The notes under the pieces: generated by a model
The model's database searches: none
What the model was told of the DNA's origin: nothing
What the model saw: only the letters and a program-made list of their open reading frames with translations
Translations under genes and position numbers: made by a program
Shown here: positions 18,721 to 30,724 of the stretch, piece by piece
Numbering within the stretch: position 1 is the stretch's first letter
Layout: each line of letters begins with the position of its first letter
Assembly: GCA_022606135.1 (NCBI GenBank)
Contig: JABYQN010000017.1
Coordinates: 186,001-250,000 of the forward strand
Direction of reading: 5' to 3'
DNA: 64,000 nucleotides
Source: Fomes fomentarius
Lineage: Eukaryota > Basidiomycota > Agaricomycetes > Polyporales > Polyporaceae

Positions 18721-19150
18721 GCTCATGCTAAGCGCTAAGTACTAGTACCAGCATCAATATCTTCTTACTCGGAGTCTCCATCACGGCCTTCACCATGCAA
18801 ATGGTGTCGTATGTGATTGCTGGGAGGTGGTACGAGGTACGAGTCATCACATACCGCCCGATTCACGCTGCTAGCAGTTCCTGCCACAGATCTTTGACGG
18901 TTATACTAGCGCAAGCTTCAAATAAGGCTTATACCTCCATCGTATGTGATACCATTCGAGGTACCATCTACAATACATCCATGAAAAGTATACAGCCTTG
19001 TAGAGATAAATAGTAAGCGTAACGGCGGGGTGCTACAATTGATTAGGTATGTATCGATTCTCCTTCGAACGAGAGGTTAGCAACATGATGTTCACTTCGG
19101 CAGGGGAGCATATCACTCACCATACTCTCAACCACCGTATATTGCACTAG
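18721..19150. other. Intergenic, no gene recognised
   Basis: Flank of the nested transposon. Rejoined to 8831 it would be the original insertion site upstream of the methyltransferase pseudogene. No coding signal seen. Confidence 0.45.
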
Positions 19151-20994
19151 TCATAGATAGGACCACGTCGGTGCTCTGCGGTGATTCGGAGATTGTATCT
19201 GACATGGTGCGTGCAAATGATGATGGGTGTGGCCTGATGTGATGATGTGTTGCAGGTACTCACTATCACTGTGCCGGGCCCTGCTCCGGGACGTCTTCAA
19301 ATCTTCCGTCAACATCACCATGCACTTCTTCAGAACTGTCGTCTCCACACTCCTCGGTTGTGACTGGGTGTAGCGCTTACTGCAACCAAGAGTCTTTTCC
19401 GCGATCAACCCTAGCTCGGTCGTGCAGAGGACACGGTTGGTGGAGGACGGTGGGGTCGTAGACTCTGCAACGGTACGTGCTTCCATTTGAGCGGGATCGA
19501 AGGCGACGCTGGGCTTCGCTCCGAGGATCGTGTAGTCGCACGAAACGATGCGCTCACCCGCTGTGCGCTGAAACTTGAGAGCAAGTTTCGTAATGTTCTG
19601 GAGCTCGCCCTCGAAATCCCGCGCAACAACCTCCAGGATGCTCTCTCGGCCCCCGGCTGTGCCGCAGACGAGAAGGATGTCGGTGATCAAATTATAGAGG
19701 TCATCTAATGATGCCTGCCGAACTTGATCATCGTCGGCCCTAGTGTACGTACGAGCGAGGATCCGCCACCGGCCAGCAACAGCCTGGGGCTCTGCGACCT
19801 ACTCAGCGCCGGGCTACCAGGAACGTTGATGGAATACCCACCTTTCTCTCGAAGCTTGAGGTATGCGTCGCCGATTGAGGATGGGCTGTTGACGGCGCTG
19901 ACATCCCAACTGCTCCCTACACGTCGCGCATAGTCCGCCATCCCTGCTCTCAGCGCGGTTTTCACTAGCGCAGAGCTCTGCAACGATGATGCTCGATTGA
20001 GGGATGCGAGAAGGTCCGATCCAAGGAAGGACGCTTGCTCGAGTCTTGTTCGAGCGGCCTCCGAGTCCGTGGCATGGAGCGGACCGTCAAAGGAGAACTC
20101 GGGAGCTTTGGAGATGATGGAGGCGGACTGAGAGATCTGACCGTTGATATGCTCGATGATCTGCACGACCTCGCGGGGGGATACGTCGTCGATGAGGGTA
20201 AGGTATGCTTCGGCGTCACTGAGCTCTTTGGTTCGTCTCTGCAGGAGGTCCTCTGTCTCTCGCCGCCGCTGCTCGCACGCTTCTAGTTGGGCTTCGAGTT
20301 GTGTGGCGTGCGCCCCGAGCTCGTTAAGGTACGCTTTGGTGTCATTGAGCTCGGTGGTGCATCTCTGAAGGACGTCGTCCGTGTCTCGCTCCCGCTGCTT
20401 GCACGCTTCCAGTTGGGCTTCGAGCTGAGTGGCGTGCTCTTTGATCTCATTCAGGCGTGCGTTGGCGTCATTGAGCTCAGCGGTTCGTCTCTGAAGGACG
20501 TCGTCCGTGTCTCGCCCCCGCTGCTTGCACGCTTCTAGTAGCTGGGCTTCGTGTTGTGTGGTGTGCGCCCCGAGCTCGTTCAGGTACGCTTTGGTGTCCC
20601 TGAGCTCGGTGGTTCGTTTCTGAAGGACGTCGTCCGTGTCTCGCTCCCGCTGCTTGCACGCTTCCAGTTGGGCTTCGAGCTGAGTGGCGTGCTCTTTGAT
20701 CTCATTCAGGCGTGCTTTGGCGTCATTGAGCTCAGCGGTTCGTCTTTGGAGGATGTCGGCTGTCTCTCGGTGGTGCTGCTTGTGAAGTTGAGCTTGGAGT
20801 TCGGTGCCATGTGCGCCGAGCTCATCCACTTCCATAGTGATTCTACCAGGTTGCGTCTCCACTGCAGCCAATACTCCCTGCTCCAGGCTCCTTTCCAACG
20901 ATTCTTGGCTTGAAGTCGCCGCCTGAGGTCGTCGAAGGGACCGTTGCAATGATACGACTCCATGCAGACACAGGCAGTTAGTTAGCCAGCTCAT
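19151..20994 (-). CDS. Coiled-coil protein with 42-residue tandem repeats
   Basis: The first large frame (20994-19705) holds about five tandem units of 42 aa, that is six heptads. They alternate two types, ending LNEIKEHA and LNELGAHA, and each contains EAQLEACKQR and a DTDDVLQ.RT.EL stretch. This predicts a long parallel coiled coil (residues about 60-275). A Ser-rich part then leads into a second frame (19690-19151) carrying a segment common in hypothetical proteins of mushroom-forming fungi (DLYNLITDILLVCG, then ITKLALKFQRTAGERIVS, then VLCTTELGL). The two frames must be joined by an intron near 19690-19770; a donor at an AGTAGGTCG and an acceptor before TTCGG keeps frame, but other choices exist. 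The tail after TEDLKTS may also be spliced. Function unknown. Confidence 0.7.
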
Positions 20995-21456
20995 AAATTG
21001 TAGCGGGGTTACGAATCTGGCGACGAATGGGACACGGCACCAAGAATCGCGAGAGCGGAGTCGTCCAAATGGTGGAGTGGTGTGGATGGCGTATCACCCT
21101 CTGCTTGTGTTCCTACCTTACCTCACACAACTCCACACCTCGCCATGCCTTGCCCACGTCGCAACCCTAAAGGCCCGAAGCTCTGAACAGGTTGTTTCCT
21201 TCAGGTTCACTTCTTTGACGTAAAGTTCTGATTCTTGAGCATCCTGTTCTGCAGTATATTGAACTGTATACTAGATCGTCGAAGTGCTTCTGCTGCAGCT
21301 ACCGCAGCACACCGTGAGGGCCAGCGACAACGTGCACGCCTCACGCCTCCCGCCGCGTCGAGTGCTCATAGGCATTCCAACCAGCTACTTTCTTCAGTGC
21401 CCTCCCCCACTTCCTGCAACAATACCTCTCTCCTTGCTAGCCACCGAGTAACTACC
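20995..21456. promoter_or_regulatory. Shared intergenic region of divergent genes
   Basis: This 460 bp stretch separates the start of the minus-strand coiled-coil gene from the start of the plus-strand Hsp70-like gene, so it should carry both promoters. It includes pyrimidine-rich patches just before the ATG at 21457. No clear TATA box or known operator was identified. Confidence 0.4.
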
Positions 21457-23902
21457 ATGATAACACTTCCACCTCACAAAGGCTCCAAGCGACAGCTGGT
21501 GCTCGGTATCGACGTCGGGACAACGTTTTCCGGCATGTCATACGCAGTGCTTGTCCCAGGACAGGTACCTAAGATTGATACAATCAGACGGTCAGTAGCT
21601 CGTGGTGACGACGGTAAGATCGGTTGACTGAACTGCGAACCCATAGATACCCCGGGCAGGCCAACGCGGCGCAACACTGCCGCACCCCTTCAATCTTATA
21701 CTATCGACCTGATGGAACAGTACACTCGTGGGGTGCAGAAGCAGCGTCTCCGGAGACGCGACGTGACCCCGCATACAAGGATCTGATCCTGGTAAAATGG
21801 TACATCAGAAAGTATTGAGAACTCAATAGTGTCATCCTGATTGGCCAAGTACAGGTTCAAGATGCATCTCATACCTGATCATCTCGACAACGAAGAAGTC
21901 AGAAAGCATGTCTCGCCTCTCCCGCCAGGAAAGACAATTGTGAACGTACTCGCCGACTTCCTTGAACGCCTCGTCGACTGTGCGAAGACTTACATCAATG
22001 AGACGCGTCCAACTAATCATGAAAGCCTCTGGGAGGAGATCAAGGATAGCATTCACTTCGTGTTGACTCATCCAAATGGGTGGGAGGACCGACAACAGGA
22101 TAAGATGCGCCATGCTGCGATTGAGGCAAAGCTAGTTCCCGATATCTCCTCCAGTAATACGCGAATCCATTTTGTGACCGAAGGTGAAGCGGGCCTCCAT
22201 TACTGCTTGCAGAGGGAATCGATAGGCGACAAAGTAGAGGTGCGTCTCCAGTGGTAACCATCATGTCGTCTGGAGAAAATGCTTATGAATTAGTGAATTT
22301 AGCTGGACAAAGGGGTTATGATAGTCGACGCAGGGGGAGGTACTGTCGACATCAGTAGCTATGTCTTCTGTTCGACTACGCCTCTTAAGGTCGAAGAGCC
22401 GACGATTCCCGATTGTACGTTATCTCAGTGCAACCTCGCCTGATCATCGCACTGATCAATCAACTCAGGCATTGTTCAAGGTTCGACAATTGTCAATATG
22501 CGCGTGAAGGGATTCCTGGAAGGTTCGTTGCTCAGACCATTGATTATTATTATCTAGGAGAACTAAGGGAGGCATCTAAGAACGCGTCGGCAAACATCCT
22601 AATAGCGAGCGACTCATCGAGAAGCTCATGCGAATCTTCGACAGGGATGTCAAGCCTCATTTCTCTAGTAAATCTACCCGTGGCTTCTATATCGAAACAG
22701 GCAGCGAGGATGTGGAGGATGGGGAGCTCCATCTGACCTAGTAAGTGAGATGACGACTGAAATCCTAATAGTTCACTTAACTGCGTGCTACCTAACCACA
22801 GCAATGAGATGCTATCCTTCTTCAGTTCCTCTCTTGAAGGCATTATCTCATCGATCCTTGCACAATTCCGCTCCGCGCGAGGTCGTGCGATATCGGCAAG
22901 CGATGTCACTTGTGCCTTCATGTCACAGAAATGTCTCATCATTCCTTGACAGTCGGTGTTCCTTATCGGGGGCTTCTCCGCAAACGAGTGGTTGTACGAG
23001 AATCTCAAGAGCGCGCTTGATAAGGTAGGCTTGCGCCTCTATCGGCCGGAGGAAAGCATGTGAGTATCCTCCTCATACTTAACCATGTGTCGTTATGTGA
23101 TTTCATTACCTTCAGGGGGAAAGCAGTCTCCGAAGGAGCAATCGTCTATTATCTGGAGCATTATGTTTCGTCGCGCAAGGCCCCCGCGACCTATGGCACG
23201 CCCGTGTGCATACAAGTCAATCCTTTCGATCCCGAGCATCGCAAACGGATTGACCTTGCCGACTCAAGCATGGCTGGTCTACATTTTGACGATGGATTCT
23301 CAACGTTGGTAAATAAGGTAATTCACGAGTTCTCAGCTAGCTCAGGTCCGTTTGTGAGATTGTCTCGCCTAGGATGATCCCATCAGCGATGGCAAGGAAT
23401 TCTCGATGGAGTTTTGTATGACGTATCACAAATCGAGGGAACTCAAAGAGATCACCGACGAGATATTGAAGTATACCGGGAGCGAGAAGAACCCACCCTG
23501 GCGAAGCGCAGAGCCAGGTCAGAAAATACTCCCCTACTAGCGAGCAAATGATGCTGACCCCATGACAGAGAAATTCAAACGTCTCTGCCTTGTTCGTGCA
23601 GACGTCTCCAAGTTGGTTGGTGTACCTCTCAACAGAATGCTGGCCGCCCGCAATATGTACAAGAAACCTTATAGGCTCATCCTTCGTTTCGGCGCGGAAA
23701 AGACGGCACAGATCGGCTGGATAGAGAATGTGAGTGATAGACGGCTAGTTATGTACGCAATTTTACGGGTTCATGCTCATGGTACTCCCGCAGGGCGAAG
23801 AGAAACGGTAGGTGTGCGTGTTGCCTCAGTGACTAGAAAATTTCGTCATCATCTCACAGGGGTCCCGCGCAATTGATATTCGATGAGGATGATTCGCGCT
23901 GA
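21457..23902 (+). CDS. Hsp70-like ATPase-fold protein
   Basis: Thirteen exons keep frame from ATG to TGA: 21457-21590, 21647-21799, 21855-22239, 22303-22414, 22469-22522, 22581-22740, 22802-22904, 22953-23059, 23116-23317, 23373-23517, 23569-23729, 23794-23807 (14 nt) and 23860-23902. The product is 590 aa. Actin/Hsp70-type motifs are present: phosphate 1 near residue 15-30 (LGIDVGTTFSGMSYA), phosphate 2 near 229-240 (MIVDAGGGTVDIS), and the adenosine loop near 370-377 (FLIGGFS). The C-terminal third is unlike the substrate-binding domain of true chaperones, as in the Hsp70-like (HSPA12-type) proteins amplified in mushroom-forming fungi. Such proteins are predicted cytosolic ATPases with no assigned client. 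All introns are about 50-62 bp GT-AG. Divergent from the coiled-coil gene. Confidence 0.9.
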
Positions 23903-24348
23903 CTTGCTACTGAGCTACCATGACGATGACTCTGTACCTCCAGGTGATATAAAGACTGTGTTGATTTGAAGGAACAAATGCTTGCACTACGTGCAGAACA
24001 GAGTTCGGGGCAATGTTGAGAGACATAGTACGAGCACTCACACTATCATCATTGAAGTGACGTGGTACGCCGAAAATCAGTGGTGATGCGCTAAGGATCC
24101 CCGATGCCCATGGCAGGCAGACCCACTATCGAGACGGGGATCCAACGAGAAGCACATGAGGTGCTACCGTGCTGGAGTGGATAGGATCTGTGGGGAATAC
24201 GGAATCATGCTACAGCGTCGAGTCAACGCAATCTATTTCGCCGGTGATGGATGAGACGCGTCGACATGTCTCACTCGTCTTCCGATAGGGCAGCACGTCA
24301 CAACTGCATAATATGCATCATACACTACAAACTCACTATCGAGTTGAG
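23903..24348. other. Intergenic, no gene recognised
   Basis: Convergent 3' flanks of the Hsp70-like gene and the DUF4246 gene. No feature seen. Confidence 0.45.
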
Positions 24349-26118
24349 TCAGTGCTCGCACATATTGAACGGGACCTCGTAGACCTCCTCGTTGTGGTTC
24401 ACCAAGAAATGAGATCGTTCCTCCATCAGTCTCGCACGATGTATTTCCGCCTCCGTACGCGAGATGACGCTGCCTTTCACATGCCCAGCAATGATGTCAA
24501 AGAGCCCCTGCGGGAGCTTCTGGAGGGCTGGCGCCATCTCCAGTGCCTGGAGCACCCAGTCCTGTTGCTGTGGTGGCACATCTGTCGTGGACAGAATCGG
24601 GGTGTCTGGATTAACCAGGAAGAAGGCCAGGATCTTGCGGTACCCGGGCTTTGATGGGTCCACGAGCTCAAACGCGTCCACACGGTGCTGATATACGTTG
24701 GGGAAGGCGATGCACTTGTCTTCCTCTGCAACGACATGTCCGAGCTGCTGGTTGAGCGCATCGTCGCGCCCAAAGCCGTACGCGACGACGTACCCCCTCT
24801 GATCATCCTGCTCGTATCTGAGGTTACGCTGCGAGTCTTCAGTGCCAGAGACAGTGCCAACAACAGAGCGGAAGGCAAGCCGCGACTCGGTGATGTTCTG
24901 GCACGCATAGTAGTAGAGCCCGGTCGCGACGATGTTTTCGTTCGCCATCCCTTCGACGTGCCATGCACCACCGGGATACTTCGGATTTTCCGGCGTGAGG
25001 ACGATGTTTGCGAGCTTGACGATCACTTGTATATTGCAGTCCTTGAGTGAGCAGTCGACCCGCTCACTTGCAGGCTGCGGCTTGAAGGGATCTGGGTCGG
25101 GATGGTCGGCCACTTATGCTCGCAATAGCAAGCGTCGTATTGCTCGTCCGTCTCCAGATCATCTGGTTCTTCTTCTTCATACCATTCACGTGGGCGGGCC
25201 TGCACGGCCAGCTCTGGATCGGCGGAGAGTGTGTCCGAGAGCACACGCTCAAACAAAGGAATGAAACGCGCAATAGTCGCAGTGATAGGACAGTATAAAG
25301 AGGCGCGATGAGTAGGATGGATGTTGTTGATATATCCGAGGCACTCGACCTCACCCAAGCTCGAGACAGAGAAGTCGGTGGGGAGCCATTGGTACTTGGT
25401 CGAGACGGCATAGGAAACCAACTTAGAGTGGAATGAGAGGTCGGGTCGGCACGCGACGTACTCGTCCATGGAGACGACTTCCGGCGCGTTTTCATCGGCC
25501 CTGGGGTCCCGTACGAAGGACGAGCCAATGCGGAGGCAGTAGAGAGAAGGATGGACCAGGTCAAGGACTTGGTTGTTGGCCCCGGGGTGCCAATCTTGCT
25601 CATCTTCAGGGACACCCTCGAGGAGCGCAACTCCCTGAAGCAGGTCTCTCTTAAGCTCAGGAGAGATGAGCGATCGAGACTCATAAACCTTTCCAATTGA
25701 CGTTGCCTATAATCATTGTCAGCGACTACATAGAAGCTTGCAGACCAAACGGACGTACGAAGATCCCTGTCTTTGGGTCGCGCTGACTGGCGACATGCTC
25801 CAACTCCACAAAGATGTAGTCGATCTGCGCGGCCGTGATGGGATCGCGCGGCCACTTCTTCTCCCCGTCACCATGCTCGAAATACTCCTCGCCACCCCAC
25901 AGCTTGTCGACGAGCTGACGGTCCTGGTCCACTATTTCCTGGCGCCACTTGGCAACTATGGCGGCATCCTTGACCTTTTCCCACCAATTCGGCTTGGAGC
26001 GAATCTTGCCTGAGAACTGACGCATCCTGAGCTCAACGAGGGTGATAGGTTGATGGTGCCCGAGAGCCATGAAAGGGGAGGGAAACTCGTTGCGCGTTGT
26101 GGATTGTCTGAGGCTCAT
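24349..26118 (-). CDS. DUF4246 family protein with apparent frameshift
   Basis: Exon 1 runs 26118-25759, and exon 2 begins at 25706 after a 52 bp GTACGT...TATAG intron. Family landmarks are present in order: RMRQFSGKIRSKPNWWEKV and a VAKWRQEIV segment; the middle block with KYQWLPTDF and LGYINN.HP; FIPLFERVLSDTL; then IQVIVKLANIVLTPE, a PGGAWHVEGM stretch, and GLYYYACQNITESRLAFR near the end. The frame changes near 25100: the linker reads well up to KWPTIP and resumes as DPDPFKPQ one base out of step. A 77 bp GT-AG removal (25189-25113) would restore frame (546 aa) but would delete an acidic linker that looks coding. So either a 1 bp deletion or an assembly error in a CCC run is as likely. 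DUF4246 proteins have no established function. Confidence 0.75.
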
Positions 26119-26690
26119 TGTGCTCACTGCAGGTGGACAAAGATATGGACACATCAGTCGCGTCCAGGTCGCGGGTCAGTCAATCCAGCTGGCCTGGCGC
26201 CTGCAGCACCGCCATACAGCTGTGGCCGCTCATCTCCGACTGACGCGCGCGCACTTTCGACACGAAAAAGTCAGTAAAATAGGAAAAATCGACGGTGCCC
26301 TTGCTGCTGTATCCCTTGCTCCGAGACTAGTCCTATGTACTGCTACAAGCCTTGAAAACACACTTGCGCCTTCTGAATCTCCATAGATACTCGGTTATGT
26401 AAGTTACAGAAGTCAGATCATCTAGAGGCCACTGTACGGCAGAGCTTGCCCACTTTCTACAGGGAATTGTTCAGCACAGTCCAACATCATATTGAACTTA
26501 ACGACACTGGGGTGAATGTTATACTAGGGAGAGACGAGCCTAGTAGTCATGCTGGAGCTAGGTTCTCCTGCGGGCGCGTTGAGCTCAACGAACGCTAGAA
26601 CAATCAAAGACTCCCCCATTGGTGACCTTGAAACCGTTATGTCTCCATACTTTGACATGGCAAGAGCACAGACATGGATATAGCCACACA
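26119..26690. other. Intergenic, no gene recognised
   Basis: Promoter side of the DUF4246 gene and 3' flank of the hydrolase. Only short frames are seen. Confidence 0.45.
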
Positions 26691-28153
26691 CTAAGACTTG
26701 TTTGTGAAACTGAGCAGCCACCGTAGCCCATCCCGTGCGTCACGATCGACCTTTTTCGCAGCCTCTATCTCCGGGAACATGTAGTAGAAGCTATGCGGGA
26801 CGCCATGATACCTGAAAACACAGATCAGAGCAATTATCAGTGTACCGTCCCCCTCCGCATTGTTGAAAGCAGACGACATAAAAGAAGGTAAAGATGCGGA
26901 CGGACGTACAGCACGAGCTTGGTAGGGACGCCTGCCTCGCGCAAGGCTCTCTCGTAGAAGAGGCCTTCGTCTCGCAGGTGGTCGAGTTCCATGACTTGCA
27001 TGAACGCAGGGGCTAGTCCAGCGTGTGAAGAGGCGAGGAGTGGAGCGATTCGCAAGTCGTCCTTCGGCGCACCATACAGTTCTTTCCGGATCAAAACAAG
27101 GCAAGATCAGTCATTCACGACGACATTGACTGAGCATAAACAAAGCGTGGAGGTTCTTGAAGATCGCGTTACATACTCATGTAGTCTATGCCGGCAAATA
27201 CGCTCACGAAAGCGGCGCCGACGTCCTTGTTCTCCTCGGGAGAGTGCCACTCCGGGAGGTACTTCTCCGGCGGTGAAGCGCCTAAGTAAATTGTAGGGGG
27301 CTCGCGAAGGTATTGTCCGGTGAGAGGAATGGTCGGATCATCTCGAGCTTGCAACGCGACGGCTGCGGAGAGGTTTCCGCCGGCTGAGTCTCCCCCGACT
27401 AGGAGGCCCTTGTCGACAGCGATACGAAGGTCCGAGGCGTTGTTGACAACCTCCAACCAACACACGTAGTGAGCTTGGTGGAGATGAGTACGCATCCACT
27501 CTTAGGACTCACCCACTTGAGAGCTGCATAGCAATCATTGAACGGTGTAGGAAACGGGTACTCTGGCGCCAGTCTGTTCGGGTTGTGGAAAGCACCTGTC
27601 AGGCACAGGCAATTGATTGCATGTACTGCACGAACCGGTAATCCACGTTGACGATTGCAAGTTGCAGATCCACGCTGATGGATCGCAGGTGACTGTCATC
27701 TGCATCGAGGTCTCCAAAGGTCCACGCTGAGTGAAGTTGGATCCATGCGATGTTACTTATGAATATGTCCTGAAGAAAGATTCGGGTGTACACACCTCCA
27801 CCATGGTACCAAACAAGCACCGGGAACGTTGAATTTCCATCCTCACTAGTGGGCCTCACAATACGAACCGGAATCTCTCCGCCATCCACCGGAACGCGCT
27901 TCTCAACAACAACATACGCTGATTCTATCGTCAAACAGCCGGTCAGAAGAATACGTAACGGGTATTCGGCCGCATCTAGAATATCACCTTTCGGAAGGCG
28001 CTCTCCATAGTGTTTTGCCAATGCACCAAACACGGTGTGCACCCATTGTCTGGCGTACTCGATTGTCACTCCTCCTGGAGGGGGCGGCGGCTGTTCAGAG
28101 AATCGCAGGTTGGCGCGGAGCGCAGCGGATATCTCGGGGTCTAACTTGTCCAT
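26691..28153 (-). CDS. Alpha/beta hydrolase, arylacetamide deacetylase/HSL-like
   Basis: The model is complement(join(26691..26811,26910..27081,27177..27450,27513..27573,27636..27726,27796..28153)), 358 aa, with frame kept through all five introns. It belongs to the alpha/beta hydrolase-3 (hormone-sensitive lipase-like) family of serine esterases. Visible active-site elements: oxyanion motif HGGAW (H117), nucleophile in GGDSAGGN (S192), acid in LDHLRDEG (D295) and histidine in GVPHSF (H325). A conserved NVDYRLAPEYPFP segment spans the third exon junction. Substrate is unknown; such enzymes cleave carboxyl esters or acyl groups from small molecules. There is no signal peptide, so it is probably intracellular. 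A broken paralogue with the same intron plan lies just upstream (28530-29640), and a further paralogue is at 61372-62800. Confidence 0.9.
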
Positions 28154-28529
28154 CGGCGTTGAGACTCTCGAGTTTCACCGTGATGGGGCGGGCCTCGCAC
28201 TGGCGATCCGAGCGATTCGTCAGAGCTTATATAGTGCGAGACAGCGGTTAGAAACCTTGGATTGGCCAACGGTGACTGGTCACCCCGGTGCTCGTCGAAG
28301 GAGATGCTTCCCACACCCGTCTGTGTTCGATAAGCTCGGTGCGAGTTAGACGCACACAAAGTCATATTTCGGCAACCTTTATACCCCAAGTTCAAGGTTA
28401 CGTCGACGCCCAGTGGCGTTGAAGACCACATGTCCTCCAATAAGGGATCACATCGTCTGCATCTTGCCACCTGTTCGAGTCAAACTGAGCAAGAGAAATG
28501 CCATCGATAGTGTTACGACTGACTCACTT

Positions 28530-29640
28530 TCATAGACGACCGAGGGAAATAGGGGGAGTCAGGCGTGAGACGGCGCAAGTAGGGGCGAAACGCGGAGATC
28601 TATCGGCGGAGCTTAATAGATCTCTGTCAAAGTTTCAAGCACATGTATGTAGTCAGCGAATTGAGACTCGTGGAGTTTAAGGCCGCAAGTGTCTGTCAGA
28701 ATCGGCGCGTTTTTGTTCTTCTCGAACGAGCGCAGCTCCGCCTTCCACTGCGCCGGTGCGGGGGCGAGGGGGTGAAGGACGATGGATTCCCGGAGGTATC
28801 GACCGGTAATCTTCGTACTGCTGAAGAACGGATCGTCGCGCGCCCTAAGGGCTATGGCGGCAGAGATATTGCCCCCTGCGGAGTCGCCACCGACGATGAG
28901 GCCCTTATCTAGAGAGAGAAGAAGGTCTGCAGCATTGCCGACGACCTATGAAGCCTGGTCAGCTTCTGTAGTGGGCCAGGCATCGTCGATCCAGGCGGGA
29001 AAACTTACCCATCTCAACGCAGCGTAGCTGTCCTCAAGCGGAGTAGGGAATGGGTGCTCTGGGGCACGCCTGTCGTCGTCTGAGGATCAGTATGAGGGCC
29101 CGTGATGGCGCAGTGATGATACCACCGACCTGTAATTGACGTTCACTAGTACGGCAAGCGGCAAGTCCACGCTGATCGAGCAGAGGTGGTTGTCGTCGAG
29201 GTCGATATCTTCAGCAACCCATCCTGCATTTCTCTGCATCAGCACCGGGAAGAATCATCTCTTCACGACAAGAGGCAGTCAGCGCACCACCATTATACCA
29301 GATCAGAACCGGGTATACTGAGCTCTTGTCCGCCGGCATCTGCGGGCTTGGGCATGATTATTCGGGCTAGTATCTCTCCACCGTCCACTGAGACGGCCTT
29401 ATCTTGATGCAGACTCTACACGGAATAACCTGTCAGCATCAAGCAGGGGTGCAGATATCGACATGACACAGCTCACCAGCAGGGAGATGCTTTCCATATA
29501 GCTTCTATAGCCCAAGAAAACGCAGCCTTGCCAATCTCTCGCTCGTTTTCGACGGCACTCAGGAGGTGGGAGTGGAGGCTGATGCCAGAGAGTCTGCTTG
29601 AGATGCCGCAGCTGATTCAGAATTGACATTCTGGTAGCTG
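28530..29640 (-). pseudogene. Alpha/beta hydrolase pseudogene (tandem copy)
   Basis: Blocks match the neighbouring hydrolase in order on the same strand: VSVDGGEILARIIMPKP; a YPVLIWYNGG block (HGGG became NGG) in a shifted frame near 29280-29330; an ISVDLPLAV segment with an extra residue before NVNYR; APEHPFPTPL.DSYAALRW; VGGDSAGGNISAAIALRARD (28850-28900), which keeps the serine motif; and DLRVSPLLAPSHA (28550-28600). The last block is preceded by an in-frame TAA and followed by a stop. The Asp and His region is missing. Frame changes, a lost oxyanion His and stops show decay. The intron positions equal those of the intact copy, so it arose by DNA duplication. Confidence 0.75.
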
Positions 29641-30724
29641 TAGCTCATGATTAAGGGAGATCTGATGAATGCGCTGCTGTGTTCAAACGGAAGAGCCTAA
29701 GAGTGATCCGGGAAACAATATCAATAAGCTCGAAGACCAACACATTTATAGGCAACGTACACCAGATGGAAGACGGATTAAATGCGCAGGTGTGAGTTTC
29801 TGATCTATGATGCTTCGATGCGCTCAACATCTGTCCTGAATAAGAATGCACTGTCTGTTGGGACGTCAAAATGAAGTTACGTATATAAAGCTGCTCAGAA
29901 AACCCTGGCGCACCTGCAAATGACTCGGACCTTTGCTCCGTTTATCAGCCCGATTTGTGCCGATCACCCAAACGGCGACCCAGTTCGCGCCAGAGGTACA
30001 TATTGCAATGGTCATAGCTCATCAGAAATCGCGTTTTATTGCGTTCAGCGATAATCATTGCAGTCTGCCACGGCCCCACATCAAGTCCGTTTCCGATCAT
30101 CGTAATCAATGACTCGGACTGGTAGCCAACCTCGGGTCGACAGCGAGTCTGTACTGAGAAAATATCAGACGACTTGAGCCGCTGCAAGTTGGTGAGATGT
30201 GAAAAGCGGGTGCGATGACATGACAATCGAAAAGCGAAGTGCTGACCGGATACTCCAAGCCGGGCGGCATGGCACGTGGTGTTTGTAGCTGTTATAGTTA
30301 GAAGCTATTGGCTTCCCGATGCGATCTGGCTGACCATTCAAGGTCGCGACTGTACGGGCGATCTTCAATCGTCTTTGGAATATTAGTGCACGCGCGGACC
30401 AGAGCCTCCCGGCCGCTGGCATCACTTCCGGTGTGTTTACCAATCATTGTTATCTGGTGCATCGGAGTGTTCAACACGCTGTTGCGCCGGAGGCAAGTAC
30501 AGTGTGGATAAGATGTTTGTGTTGGCACTCTCACAGAAACCTGAATAATACGGCAAAAGAAACACCGTGCCTTGATTGCTCGCTTAGTACAATGACAGCG
30601 CCCCTCGCGGGGCTGAAGTCTTGGCGAGTCACTTTTGCTCTTGAATACGAGTACTGCATCATTCTTTTTGAATAAGGTAGTCCTACCATATATAGAGCAG
30701 ACCACTGCAATCATAATCATCTGT
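29641..30724. other. Intergenic with a remnant upstream motif
   Basis: No intact gene. On the minus strand near 30310-30230 a stretch resembles the 5' leader and start region of the F-box gene at 35585 (both read GKPIASN..YKH just upstream of an ATG). This suggests a decayed paralogue. After that the frame is short. Confidence 0.4.

Noticed and set aside
19728..19740. 13 nt GTACGTACACTAG intron in the coiled-coil gene
   Set aside because: Too short to be spliced. Longer donor/acceptor pairs in the same place restore frame.
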